The notes beneath the pieces were generated by a model. It saw nothing but the letters and a program-made list of their open reading frames with translations. It had not been told where the DNA came from and did not search any database. A stretch of DNA of 7,731 bases from an uncultured Fibrobacter sp. GTDB taxonomy: Bacteria; Fibrobacterota; Fibrobacteria; Fibrobacterales; Fibrobacteraceae. The stretch lies in contig CAMZFJ010000074.1 of the NCBI GenBank assembly GCA_947306025.1, positions 1-7,731 of the forward strand. The letters run 5' to 3'. This document shows positions 1 through 6,049 of the stretch, one piece after another. The stretch's first letter is position 1, and each line of letters opens with the position of its first letter. A program made the translations under genes and the position numbers.

Positions 1-623
1 GTAAGATGCGGCGGTAAATCGAGCGTGATGTTTGCATCGAGAATCGCAAGGCGCGGAATCAGAACAAAGTCGTTAATCGGGTACTTTTCGTGTGTTTGCT
101 GGTTCGATATGACGGCGGCTACAGTCGCTTCGCTCCCGGTGCCTGCGGTTGTGGGAATGGCTACAAGATATGGAATTTTGCGTAAAACGCGCAGCGTTCC
201 GCGCATAAACGAAATGGGGGTCCATGGTCTTGCTATGCGTATGCCGACCCCTTTTGCGCAATCAATCGCAGAACCGCCGCCGAATGCAACAAGTCCCTTG
301 CATTTGTTTTTCTTGTAAATGCGCGTGGCATCTTTGATGTTGTCTATTGTCGGATTGGGAATGGTTCCATTGTAAATGGCATAGTCAATATTTGCTTCTT
401 CCAAATACTTTTTAATGTTTTGGAAGTGTTCTGTTTTCTCAAGAATCGTATCCGTGACAAGAAGGACTTTGCCAATGTTGTGCGCCTTGAGGTGGTTGGG
501 GAGTTCACGTAAACGCCCTGCGCCATGAACAATCTGTGGCTCGCGCCAAGGCATAAAATGGACGCCAACAAAAAAAGCTTTTTGAAATGCGCGACAAGCG
601 AATCTGTAAAGTATGGATGCCAT
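1..623 (-). CDS. Iron-containing alcohol dehydrogenase, N-terminal part (cut by window edge)
   Basis: Predicted NAD(P)-dependent group III alcohol dehydrogenase, which interconverts alcohols and aldehydes in the cytoplasm. About 207 residues are visible. The frame gives PWREPQIV (residues 25-32), a Rossmann-type half with the nucleotide-binding GGGSAIDCAK at 115-124, and the family signature IPTTAGTGSEAT at 156-167. It ends at LDLPPHL, just before the point where the metal-binding Asp and His residues would follow, so the metal site cannot be checked. I chose the ATG at 623 because GAAGG lies 6 bases upstream (634-630) and because family members carry a similar hydrophobic N-terminal stretch before the PWREP motif. 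A second ATG at residue 24 is less likely. The gene begins 12 bases after the aldehyde dehydrogenase stop, which is a tandem TAG TGA, so the two are almost certainly co-transcribed. The exact substrate cannot be told from the sequence. Confidence 0.9.
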   Translation of the reverse strand, partial: MASILYRFACRAFQKAFFVGVHFMPWREPQIVHGAGRLRELPNHLKAHNIGKVLLVTDTILEKTEHFQNIKKYLEEANIDYAIYNGTIPNPTIDNIKDATRIYKKNKCKGLVAFGGGSAIDCAKGVGIRIARPWTPISFMRGTLRVLRKIPYLVAIPTTAGTGSEATVAAVISNQQTHEKYPINDFVLIPRLAILDANITLDLPPHL

Positions 624-635
624 GGTGAACCTTCA

Positions 636-2087
636 CTACATAGACTTGATATAGCGCAAAGCCTTTTCTGCAAGGCCTTGAATCTTGGAATGTAAAGAGC
701 CAAAGTGTTTTCCGTAAGGCGGATGGAAGAACGTGACCACGTCAAAACATTTTTGCTGCATGATGTTGCGTTCGTGGCTGAATGTCTTGAATCCGTAAAA
801 GCCGTGGTAATTGCCGGTTCCGCTCATGCCAACACCGCCAAAAGGAACTTCTAGATTTTCGATTTGGATAATCGTATTGTTGACGCACGAAGATCCCGAT
901 GTCGTGTTGCTTAAAACGTAGTCGATTTCGCTTTTGTTTGTTCCGAAGATGTATAGCGCAAGCGGCTTCGGGCGGCTTTGAACAAATTGAATCGCTTCTT
1001 CAAGATTCTTGTATGCAACAATCGGGAGTATCGGTCCGAAAATTTCGCTTTTCATGATTTCCATGTCGGGCGTGACATTTGTGAGAACCGTAATGGGTGT
1101 GTAGCAGTTGTCGATATCGCTTACGCCTCCGATGACTTGTGTGGCTCCTTTGGCAATGGCGTCCTTGATGAGCACCGCATGGCGTTCTGTTGCGCGCTTG
1201 TCTACAATGTGGACAAAGTCTTTACTTTCGTGGCGCTTTGCATCGGTGTCTCCGAACATGCGCTTGATTTCGTTTGCAAACGCTTCTGCGAGTTCTTGAA
1301 CTTTATCTTGCGGGCAAAGTGCGTAGTCTGGCGCAATGCATGTCTGGCCTGCGTTCAGCGTTTTGCCCCAAGCGAGTTGCTTGATGTGTCGCTTGATGCT
1401 TGCGTTCGGGAGTATAATTGCTGGCGATTTTCCGCCGAGCTCAAGCGTAATGCTTGCGTGATTCTTGGCGGCCATTTCTGCAATGTGTGCGCCAACGTTT
1501 GGGCTTCCGGTAAAGAAAACGTGGTCGAAAGGAAGTGCTAATAACTGGTCTCCGATTTCAGATCCGTTGCCTTCGATGATGGCGATTTCGTTTTCGGGGA
1601 ATGTGTCGGCAAAAAGTTTCGCTAAAAAGGCGCTCACATGCGGCGTCTTGTGCGATGGCTTTGCCATAACCACGTTGCCTGCGGCAATTGCCGAAATAAT
1701 CGGATTGACCAGCAGCAAATACGGATAATTCCATGGCGAAAAGATGAGCACGCGCCCTTTGGGCTCGTAATGGAGAACGCTTTTGGATGTTGGCAAAAAG
1801 AACACGCGACTTGCTTTTTTGTCGTTCATCCAACGCTTTAAATGGCTGATGGTGTAATCAATTTCTTCGATAATGGGGAAAACTTCGCTAAGCCAAGCCT
1901 CGAATTTGGGCTTGTGAAAGTCCAACCAAACGGCGTTGTAAAAATCAACTTGCCTTTGGGTGACTGCGTCTCGGAGCTTTTTCAGTTTTTCTATGCGCTC
2001 TTTGGCGGTCGTTTGCGCAATTTTCCAGCGATTTTGGCCTTGCGCTTCGAAAATCCTTTCAATATCATTTTTTTGTATTTCGTTCAT
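636..2087 (-). CDS. Aldehyde dehydrogenase, class 3-like
   Basis: NAD(P)-dependent oxidation of an aldehyde to a carboxylic acid. The protein has 483 residues from the ATG at 2087. Visible motifs are PWNYPYLL in the cofactor domain, FFTGSPNVG at the nucleotide site, LELGGKSP with the general-base Glu216, and NAGQTCIAPDYA with the nucleophile Cys250. The Glu-Cys spacing of 34 and the late PFGGVGMSGTGNYHG motif are typical of the class 3 (ALDH3/fatty-aldehyde) branch, as is the FFHPPYGK segment near the C-terminus. No membrane anchor is evident. An in-frame TTG at 2093 would add two residues and stands next to a CTATCTTA element also seen before lpxC; I prefer the ATG, but neither start has a good Shine-Dalgarno sequence. 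The gene is first in a minus-strand pair with the iron alcohol dehydrogenase, so together they could carry a two-step alcohol-aldehyde-acid conversion or detoxify aldehydes. The natural substrate is unknown. Confidence 0.94.
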   Translation of the reverse strand: MNEIQKNDIERIFEAQGQNRWKIAQTTAKERIEKLKKLRDAVTQRQVDFYNAVWLDFHKPKFEAWLSEVFPIIEEIDYTISHLKRWMNDKKASRVFFLPTSKSVLHYEPKGRVLIFSPWNYPYLLLVNPIISAIAAGNVVMAKPSHKTPHVSAFLAKLFADTFPENEIAIIEGNGSEIGDQLLALPFDHVFFTGSPNVGAHIAEMAAKNHASITLELGGKSPAIILPNASIKRHIKQLAWGKTLNAGQTCIAPDYALCPQDKVQELAEAFANEIKRMFGDTDAKRHESKDFVHIVDKRATERHAVLIKDAIAKGATQVIGGVSDIDNCYTPITVLTNVTPDMEIMKSEIFGPILPIVAYKNLEEAIQFVQSRPKPLALYIFGTNKSEIDYVLSNTTSGSSCVNNTIIQIENLEVPFGGVGMSGTGNYHGFYGFKTFSHERNIMQQKCFDVVTFFHPPYGKHFGSLHSKIQGLAEKALRYIKSM

Positions 2088-2091
2088 ACTC

Positions 2092-2109
2092 AATAAGATA
2101 GAACTTATT
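2092..2109. repeat. Perfect 6-bp inverted repeat at the aldehyde dehydrogenase start
   Basis: AATAAG (2092-2097) and CTTATT (2104-2109) are perfect inverted arms around a 6-base centre, immediately upstream of the aldehyde dehydrogenase ATG. The position would suit an operator for a dimeric repressor or a small hairpin in the leader. In AT-rich DNA such a short palindrome can also arise by chance. Confidence 0.35.
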
Positions 2110-2162
2110 AACTAAAATGTTGTTTTTATAACAGTAAAAAACAAAGCTTTTTTAAAAGTAAT

Positions 2163-2201
2163 TTGATCCCTTTTTTGCATGTTTTTTTATAAATTGGAAC
2201 T
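2163..2201 (+). promoter_or_regulatory. Putative promoter of the rightward operon, leaderless or nearly so
   Basis: TATAAATT at 2188-2195 resembles a sigma-70-type -10 box. TTGATC at 2163-2168 could be a -35 box, though the 19-base spacer is long. The -10 box ends 6-8 bases before the ATG at 2202, and no Shine-Dalgarno sequence lies between them, so transcription would start at or next to the start codon. The run TATAAATTGGAACTAT closely matches the element before lpxC (4698-4713), which supports a functional role. This is inferred from pattern only. Confidence 0.5.
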
Positions 2202-2717
2202 ATGGGTTCCTTAATTAAGTATAAAGGCAAAGTACCTCAAGTGGGCGAACGGGTCTTTTTGGCCGAAGGCGCTTGCTTGGTTGGCGATGTGAGTGTCGGC
2301 GATGATTCGTCGGTATTTTATAACGCAGTCATTCGTGCGGACCTTGCTGAAATAAAAATCGGTAAGCGCACAAACATTCAAGACAATGTATGTATTCATG
2401 TGTCGACAGGTGTTGGCGTGAACATTGGTGACGAGGTGACTGTTGGTCATGGTGCGGTGCTTCATGGATGCACGATTGAGGATAACGTTCTCATTGGCAT
2501 GGGTGCCATTCTCATGGATGGATCGCATATCAAAAAGAATTGCATTATCGGTGCTGGTGCGCTTGTGACGCACGGTAAGGAATTCCCGGAAGGGTCGCTC
2601 GTGATGGGCGCTCCGGCGCATGTCGTCAGGACCTTGACGACAGACGAACTCAAAAACGTAAAGATAGGCGTGGAACACTACTTGGACGCAAAGGATGAAC
2701 TTTTAAAAGATGTATAA
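2202..2717 (+). CDS. Gamma-carbonic-anhydrase-like hexapeptide-repeat protein (YrdA/PaaY family)
   Basis: A left-handed beta-helix protein of 171 residues, the usual length for this family, predicted to form a trimer with a metal ion between subunits. The metal ligands and active-site residues of gamma-class carbonic anhydrase are all present: His66, His83 and His88, with Arg45, Asp47, Gln60 and Asp61 in the RAD and IQDN motifs. The acidic loop and proton-shuttle glutamate of the archaeal Cam enzyme are not evident, as in the CamH/YrdA type. It may hydrate CO2, but many members of this group have no proven activity, so this is an inference. There is no signal peptide. No Shine-Dalgarno sequence precedes the ATG; a -10-like TATAAATT lies right before it. 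Its last 8 bases overlap the lipid kinase start, which suggests translational coupling. It is not an acyltransferase of the LpxA type. Confidence 0.9.
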   Translation: MGSLIKYKGKVPQVGERVFLAEGACLVGDVSVGDDSSVFYNAVIRADLAEIKIGKRTNIQDNVCIHVSTGVGVNIGDEVTVGHGAVLHGCTIEDNVLIGMGAILMDGSHIKKNCIIGAGALVTHGKEFPEGSLVMGAPAHVVRTLTTDELKNVKIGVEHYLDAKDELLKDV

Positions 2718-3675
2718 GTTCTTTTTCCTCATTAATCCGGTGAGTGGAGGTGGTCAAGGTAAGGTTATCCATAAGTTCCTTCCTGAAATTATGGAGTCGA
2801 TGGATTTTAAATCCGACGAATGGAAGGCTGAATTTACACGTAAAGAAGGGATGGATGAACAAATCCTGAATGCCCTTGCTTCGACGGAAACGATTATCGC
2901 TGTTGGTGGCGATGGAACGGTTTCGTCAGTGTTTTCTATTATGCTTGCTTCTGAATATGCAAGCAAGGTGCAGATTGGGCTTATCCCGCTTGGCACAGGG
3001 AACGATCTTGCACGTGTGCTCGGTTTGTATAAACCGTTTGTTGACAAAGGACTTTTGTATCTGGTACGCAGGCTGTTGCTTGCAAAGTCAAGACCGTTCG
3101 ATATTTGGATGGTGAATGGCAAGTATGCCTTGGCGAATTATTTTTCGGCAGGCATTGACGCTCGTATTGCACACGATTTCAATCAAGACCGTGCAACGGG
3201 TGTAATCTCTTCGAATTCCGTGGTTGCAAATAAATTGCATTACGTCAAGCGGTTCTTTGCCGATAGAGCTTATTATTTAAAGAGCGGCCGCATTTCGATG
3301 GTGGACCGCGATTCGCAAGATGTTGAAAATATCGATTTGACTGGGCACAAGACTGTTATTGTTGGCAATATCCCGAGCTTTGCGAGTGGAGCAAATCCGT
3401 TCTTTAAATCGGACATGGCCGATGGATATTTGGAAGTTGTCTGTGTGCCGAACATGTTGAATTTTTTGCTTGCGATTGCAATGGGCGGCGTCCCAGTTTT
3501 GGGGTACTTGTTGAAAAAGTATTTGCTCAAGTCGCGTAAAGTGCGCTTTTTGAAACTCGAACTTGCCGATAACGAGTACATCCAATTGGATGGCGAAGAT
3601 TTGAGCGGTAAAGCGGGCAATCGCGTTTCGATTGAGTTTGCGACTCAGGTGCGCATGCTTTCGTTGGAGGAATAA
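2710..3675 (+). CDS. Diacylglycerol/lipid kinase with eukaryote-like DGK layout
   Basis: An ATP-dependent lipid kinase of 321 residues. The N-terminal catalytic domain shows NPVSGGGQGK (9-18), the GGDGT nucleotide-binding motif (66-70) and IPLGTGNDLARVLG (92-105). The C-terminal half resembles the accessory domain of eukaryotic diacylglycerol kinases more than the YegS/DgkB type: NYFSAGIDARIA at 143-154, NIPSFASGAN at 220-229, DGYLEVV shortly after, and IQLDGED at 291-297. A short hydrophobic stretch around NFLLAIAMGGVPVLGYLL may touch the membrane. The likely product is phosphatidic acid from diacylglycerol, which would feed back into phospholipid synthesis; other lipids such as sphingoid bases or undecaprenol cannot be excluded. 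The start overlaps the previous gene by 8 bases, and the stop overlaps the lpxD ATG by one base (TAATG), placing it firmly in the envelope operon. Confidence 0.9.
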   Translation: MYKFFFLINPVSGGGQGKVIHKFLPEIMESMDFKSDEWKAEFTRKEGMDEQILNALASTETIIAVGGDGTVSSVFSIMLASEYASKVQIGLIPLGTGNDLARVLGLYKPFVDKGLLYLVRRLLLAKSRPFDIWMVNGKYALANYFSAGIDARIAHDFNQDRATGVISSNSVVANKLHYVKRFFADRAYYLKSGRISMVDRDSQDVENIDLTGHKTVIVGNIPSFASGANPFFKSDMADGYLEVVCVPNMLNFLLAIAMGGVPVLGYLLKKYLLKSRKVRFLKLELADNEYIQLDGEDLSGKAGNRVSIEFATQVRMLSLEE

Positions 3676-4694
3676 TGCTTTCGGTAAAGTTATCGGAAGT
3701 TCTTGAACAAATGAATTTAAAGAAGCCTTCGGATGAGGGCTCTTTAAATTTTGAACTGACTGGATTTTCTTCGCTCGATCAGGCGGGGCCACACGATGTC
3801 TCTTTCTGGACGGGGGACGCGAAAACGGAAACCGGACTTGCTGGGAATGCGGGTGGCGTGAGCGCTGGAGCTTTTGCCGGCGTGACTGCGGGGTTGCTGT
3901 TTGTTCCAAGTTTGTATGAGAAATATTGTGTGGATGGACGCTCTGAACTCTTGCCCAAAGTGCAATTTGTCTGCCCGGTCGAAAACCCGTACCATGCGAT
4001 GGTGACGTTCATGCGTGAATTTGTCGAACGTCGCGAAACTTTTGAGCCGACAAAAATGGCGGAGTCCGCGCAAGTTCATGCTTCGGCGGTAGTCGAGGGC
4101 GTGGTGGGCGAGAACGCTGTAATAGGCCCGAATTGCGTTGTGATGAAAGGCGCTACGATTGGTGCAGGGACCATTCTTGAAGCGAATGTGACCGTTTATC
4201 CTCGTGTGACGATTGGCGAAGATTGCGTGTTCCAGGCGGGGGCTGTAATTGGCCCGCGTGGCTTTGGATTTTACGAGTACGAAGGCAAGCGCCGTATGGT
4301 TCCGCATTTGGCTGGCGTCCGCATTGGGAATCGCTGTAGCTTTAGCGCAAACGATGTCGTGGCGGCGGGCTTTATTTCGCCAACCGTAATCGGTGATGAT
4401 TGCCATTTTGATACGTTCGTGCAAGTGGCTCACAATTGCCGCCTCGGTAACAATATCATGATGGCATCGCAGTCCGGAGTGGCGGGTTCCGTCGTGATGG
4501 AAGACGATGTGGAATTTGCCGGCGGCGTGCAGTCGGCAGGGCATTTGACGATAGGGAAGGGCGTGAAGGTGGCCGCGAAAGCGGGCGTTACCAAGAGCCT
4601 TAAGGCGGGCAAGGTTTATGCCGGGTATCCTGCCGAAGAAATTGACGTGTGGCGTCGTTCTGTCGTGAAGCTCCGCATGATGGGCAAGAAATAA
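3675..4694 (+). CDS. lpxD: UDP-3-O-acylglucosamine N-acyltransferase LpxD
   Basis: Transfers a 3-hydroxyacyl chain from acyl carrier protein to the 2-amino group of UDP-3-O-acylglucosamine, the third step of lipid A synthesis, in the cytoplasm. The 339 residues match the family's length. The N-terminal uridine-binding domain shows FELTGFSSLDQAGPHDVSFW (26-45). A left-handed beta-helix of hexapeptide repeats runs from about residue 108. GPRGFGFYEYEGK (193-205) corresponds to the IGxxGFG motif, and His253 in QVAHNCRLGNN is the expected catalytic histidine. Residues 54-73 are an unusual Gly/Ala-rich stretch in place of the usual loop of the N-terminal domain. The start is well fixed by GGAGG at 3666-3670 and by the TAATG overlap with the kinase stop. 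Codons 14-26 contain a strong inverted repeat, listed separately. The acceptor-producing LpxC is the next gene. Confidence 0.95.
   Translation: MLSVKLSEVLEQMNLKKPSDEGSLNFELTGFSSLDQAGPHDVSFWTGDAKTETGLAGNAGGVSAGAFAGVTAGLLFVPSLYEKYCVDGRSELLPKVQFVCPVENPYHAMVTFMREFVERRETFEPTKMAESAQVHASAVVEGVVGENAVIGPNCVVMKGATIGAGTILEANVTVYPRVTIGEDCVFQAGAVIGPRGFGFYEYEGKRRMVPHLAGVRIGNRCSFSANDVVAAGFISPTVIGDDCHFDTFVQVAHNCRLGNNIMMASQSGVAGSVVMEDDVEFAGGVQSAGHLTIGKGVKVAAKAGVTKSLKAGKVYAGYPAEEIDVWRRSVVKLRMMGKK
3714..3750 (+). other. Hairpin-forming inverted repeat inside the start of lpxD
   Basis: AATTTAAAGA (3714-3723) and TCTTTAAATT (3741-3750) are perfect 10-base arms. Inside them, CCTT (3726-3729) can pair with GAGG (3735-3738) around a 5-base loop. 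The structure would form in the mRNA about 40 bases after the lpxD start codon. It could modulate translation or transcription of lpxD relative to the upstream genes. It lies in coding sequence and has no U-tract of the kind expected for a terminator, so its role is open. Confidence 0.5.
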
Positions 4695-4697
4695 TTT

Positions 4698-4717
4698 TGT
4701 AAATTCGCACTATCTTA
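4698..4717 (+). promoter_or_regulatory. Putative internal promoter directly before lpxC
   Basis: In the 23-base gap between lpxD and lpxC, TGTAAATT (4698-4705) looks like an extended -10 box. The 16-base run from it matches the element before the gamma-carbonic-anhydrase-like gene (2188-2203) at 12 to 13 positions, including TAAATT and ACTAT at identical spacing. No Shine-Dalgarno sequence precedes the lpxC ATG, so a transcript starting near 4711 would have a leader of only a few bases. No clear -35 box is visible. Confidence 0.45.
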
Positions 4718-5620
4718 ATGATGAAAAATTCTCGAAAAATCCCTCAACCGTGGGAATTTAATTCTGCGTCTTTGTCTTATGGCAAGGCGAATGTAAAAAT
4801 CGAAGTTCAGGAGCGGAATCCGCAACTGGAGCCTCGCGTTGAATGGCGCGTGGGCGGTCGTCATTTTTACAGCACGGACTGTGCAAAATGTTTTGCCGAT
4901 TTGAAGTACAGCGTTGCTCGTACTTCGATTTATGAATCTGGCGATGGCGCGCATGCTTTAAAGCTTGCTTCCTCTGAACATCTGGCTCCCGTTTTCTTGA
5001 TGTGGCCGTCACGCAGTTTTACTGTGGATGTCACTTGCAATGAAGATGGTATAGCAGAAGTTCCGTTGATTGATGGTAGTGCGCTTCCGTTCTTTTTGGA
5101 GCTCCGCCGAAATGTGGGCGTTCCCGAAGAACTCGCGTTTTACGATGCGCCGGTGCATGCTGCATGGGATTTGTTCCGCACGGATCGCAATGATTCCAAG
5201 CCTTATGGTTCTGTGAAAATTACACCGAGCGAAGCGTTCGAAGTGGAATACGTTTTAGATCGCGACGATGGTGTGAACCATTTTACGTCTGCAGCAAGCG
5301 TTTCGATTTATTCGGCAGAGCATTTGTACAATGTATTTGCCGCGAGAACTTTTATCTTGAAGAACGAATTTGACGAAGCCCGTAAAGCAGGGTTGCTTGG
5401 CGGGGTGGATTCTTCCTGTGGTTTGTTGCTTGATGGTTCGGATGCGAAAGTCCCGTTCCGAGTTGCCGATGAACCCGCTCGTCATAAAATCCTTGACCTG
5501 TTGGGAGACCTTTGCTTTATTAAGCCCAAGCTCCCGAAAGTTCGTCTGGAAATCATTAACGGTGGTCACTTAAGCCACAGAATAATCTTAGAAAAGGTGT
5601 TGCCTTATGCTTTACAATGA
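4718..5620 (+). CDS. lpxC: Divergent UDP-3-O-acyl-N-acetylglucosamine deacetylase LpxC
   Basis: A zinc-dependent deacetylase that removes the acetyl group from UDP-3-O-acyl-GlcNAc, the committed step of lipid A synthesis. At 300 residues it is near the usual size. Recognition rests on SSEHL with zinc ligand His88 and Glu87, IDGSALPFFLEL at 118-129, AARTF at 208-212, ARHKILDLLGDL with zinc ligands His256 and Asp260 plus Lys257 and Asp264, and GGH with the catalytic His284. All core catalytic positions are therefore kept. Overall similarity is low. The N-terminal GLHTGK motif is replaced by SLSYGK, losing a usually conserved histidine, and the central FxHP segment reads DRDD. It ends about 16 residues after His284, a shorter tail than in E. 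coli. Two ATG codons are adjacent (4718, 4721) and neither has a Shine-Dalgarno sequence. It sits between lpxD and fabZ and overlaps fabZ by 14 bases, which strongly supports the call. Confidence 0.88.
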   Translation: MMKNSRKIPQPWEFNSASLSYGKANVKIEVQERNPQLEPRVEWRVGGRHFYSTDCAKCFADLKYSVARTSIYESGDGAHALKLASSEHLAPVFLMWPSRSFTVDVTCNEDGIAEVPLIDGSALPFFLELRRNVGVPEELAFYDAPVHAAWDLFRTDRNDSKPYGSVKITPSEAFEVEYVLDRDDGVNHFTSAASVSIYSAEHLYNVFAARTFILKNEFDEARKAGLLGGVDSSCGLLLDGSDAKVPFRVADEPARHKILDLLGDLCFIKPKLPKVRLEIINGGHLSHRIILEKVLPYALQ

Positions 5621-6044
5621 AGAACAAGTTCATGCTCTCCTCCCTCAGAAGGCTCCGTTTGCTTTTGTAGACGAGATTCTTGAAATTAACGAAGGCGACC
5701 AGCCGTCTATCGTTGCCGTGTGGCACGTGACCGGGAAGGAAAAATTCTTTGATGGTCACTTCCCGAACAATCCGGTGCTTCCGGGCGTGATTCAGATTGA
5801 ATCCATGGCTCAGGCAGCAACACTCATGACGATGATTACCAAGAAGGCTGATGTTAATGGCAAACGCCCGGCATTCATGGGTGTCGAAAGCTGCCGCTTC
5901 CGCGCTCCGGTGATTCCGCCGCAGGATTTGACGGTCAAGGTTTCGCTTTTGATGTCTCGTCATGGAATTTATAAGTATTCCGGAGAAATTTATCAAGGCG
6001 AAACGCTTATTTGCAAGGCTGATTTCAGCGCAGCGATGGTTTAA
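5607..6044 (+). CDS. fabZ: 3-hydroxyacyl-ACP dehydratase FabZ
   Basis: A hot-dog-fold dehydratase that converts 3-hydroxyacyl-ACP to trans-2-enoyl-ACP in fatty acid elongation and competes with LpxA/LpxD for 3-hydroxyacyl-ACP. Its 145 residues match the family. The active-site block GHFPNNPVLPGVIQIESMAQ (50-69) contains His51 and Glu65. The N-terminal LPQKAPFAFVDEI corresponds to the usual LPQRYPFLLVDR but is altered. The start lies inside the end of lpxC (14-base overlap), with AAGGTG at 5594-5599 at a good distance, so this gene has a proper ribosome site of its own. In Bacteroidetes the lpxC and fabZ parts are one fused protein; here they are separate but overlapping. The protein forms dimers or hexamers in known relatives. 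Confidence 0.93.
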   Translation: MLYNEEQVHALLPQKAPFAFVDEILEINEGDQPSIVAVWHVTGKEKFFDGHFPNNPVLPGVIQIESMAQAATLMTMITKKADVNGKRPAFMGVESCRFRAPVIPPQDLTVKVSLLMSRHGIYKYSGEIYQGETLICKADFSAAMV

Positions 6045-6049
6045 GTGTT

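Larger units (their letters stand above)
2088..2201. promoter_or_regulatory. Divergent intergenic promoter region
   Basis: This AT-rich stretch of about 114 bases separates the leftward dehydrogenase pair from the rightward envelope operon and must hold both promoters. For the leftward gene, TATAAA is readable on the minus strand at about 2129-2124, with TTGTTT upstream of it at about 2146-2141; the fit is loose. For the rightward gene see the separate promoter entry. The T-runs at 2171-2176 and 2182-2188 have no GC-rich hairpin before them, so I do not call a terminator. Confidence 0.6.

Noticed and set aside
978..1541. Plus-strand open frame of 187 codons opposite the aldehyde dehydrogenase
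   Set aside because: It lies fully antisense to a well-supported enzyme gene, is Cys-rich without any recognisable motif, and has no ribosome site. It is a shadow of codon bias.
2171..2188. Rho-independent terminator in the divergent region
   Set aside because: The T-runs have no GC-rich stem before them, and no gene on either strand ends here; both neighbours start here.
2202..2717. The hexapeptide protein as the missing LpxA
   Set aside because: It has the three metal-binding histidines and the RAD and QDN motifs of gamma carbonic anhydrases and is far shorter than LpxA, with no LpxA C-terminal helical domain.
3277..3909. Minus-strand open frame of 210 codons across the kinase-lpxD junction
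   Set aside because: It is antisense to two real, overlapping genes and has a basic, low-complexity sequence with no recognisable domain.
3744..4544. Minus-strand open frame of 266 codons opposite lpxD
   Set aside because: It is antisense to lpxD, with a His/Arg-rich composition typical of reverse-frame artefacts and no family motif.
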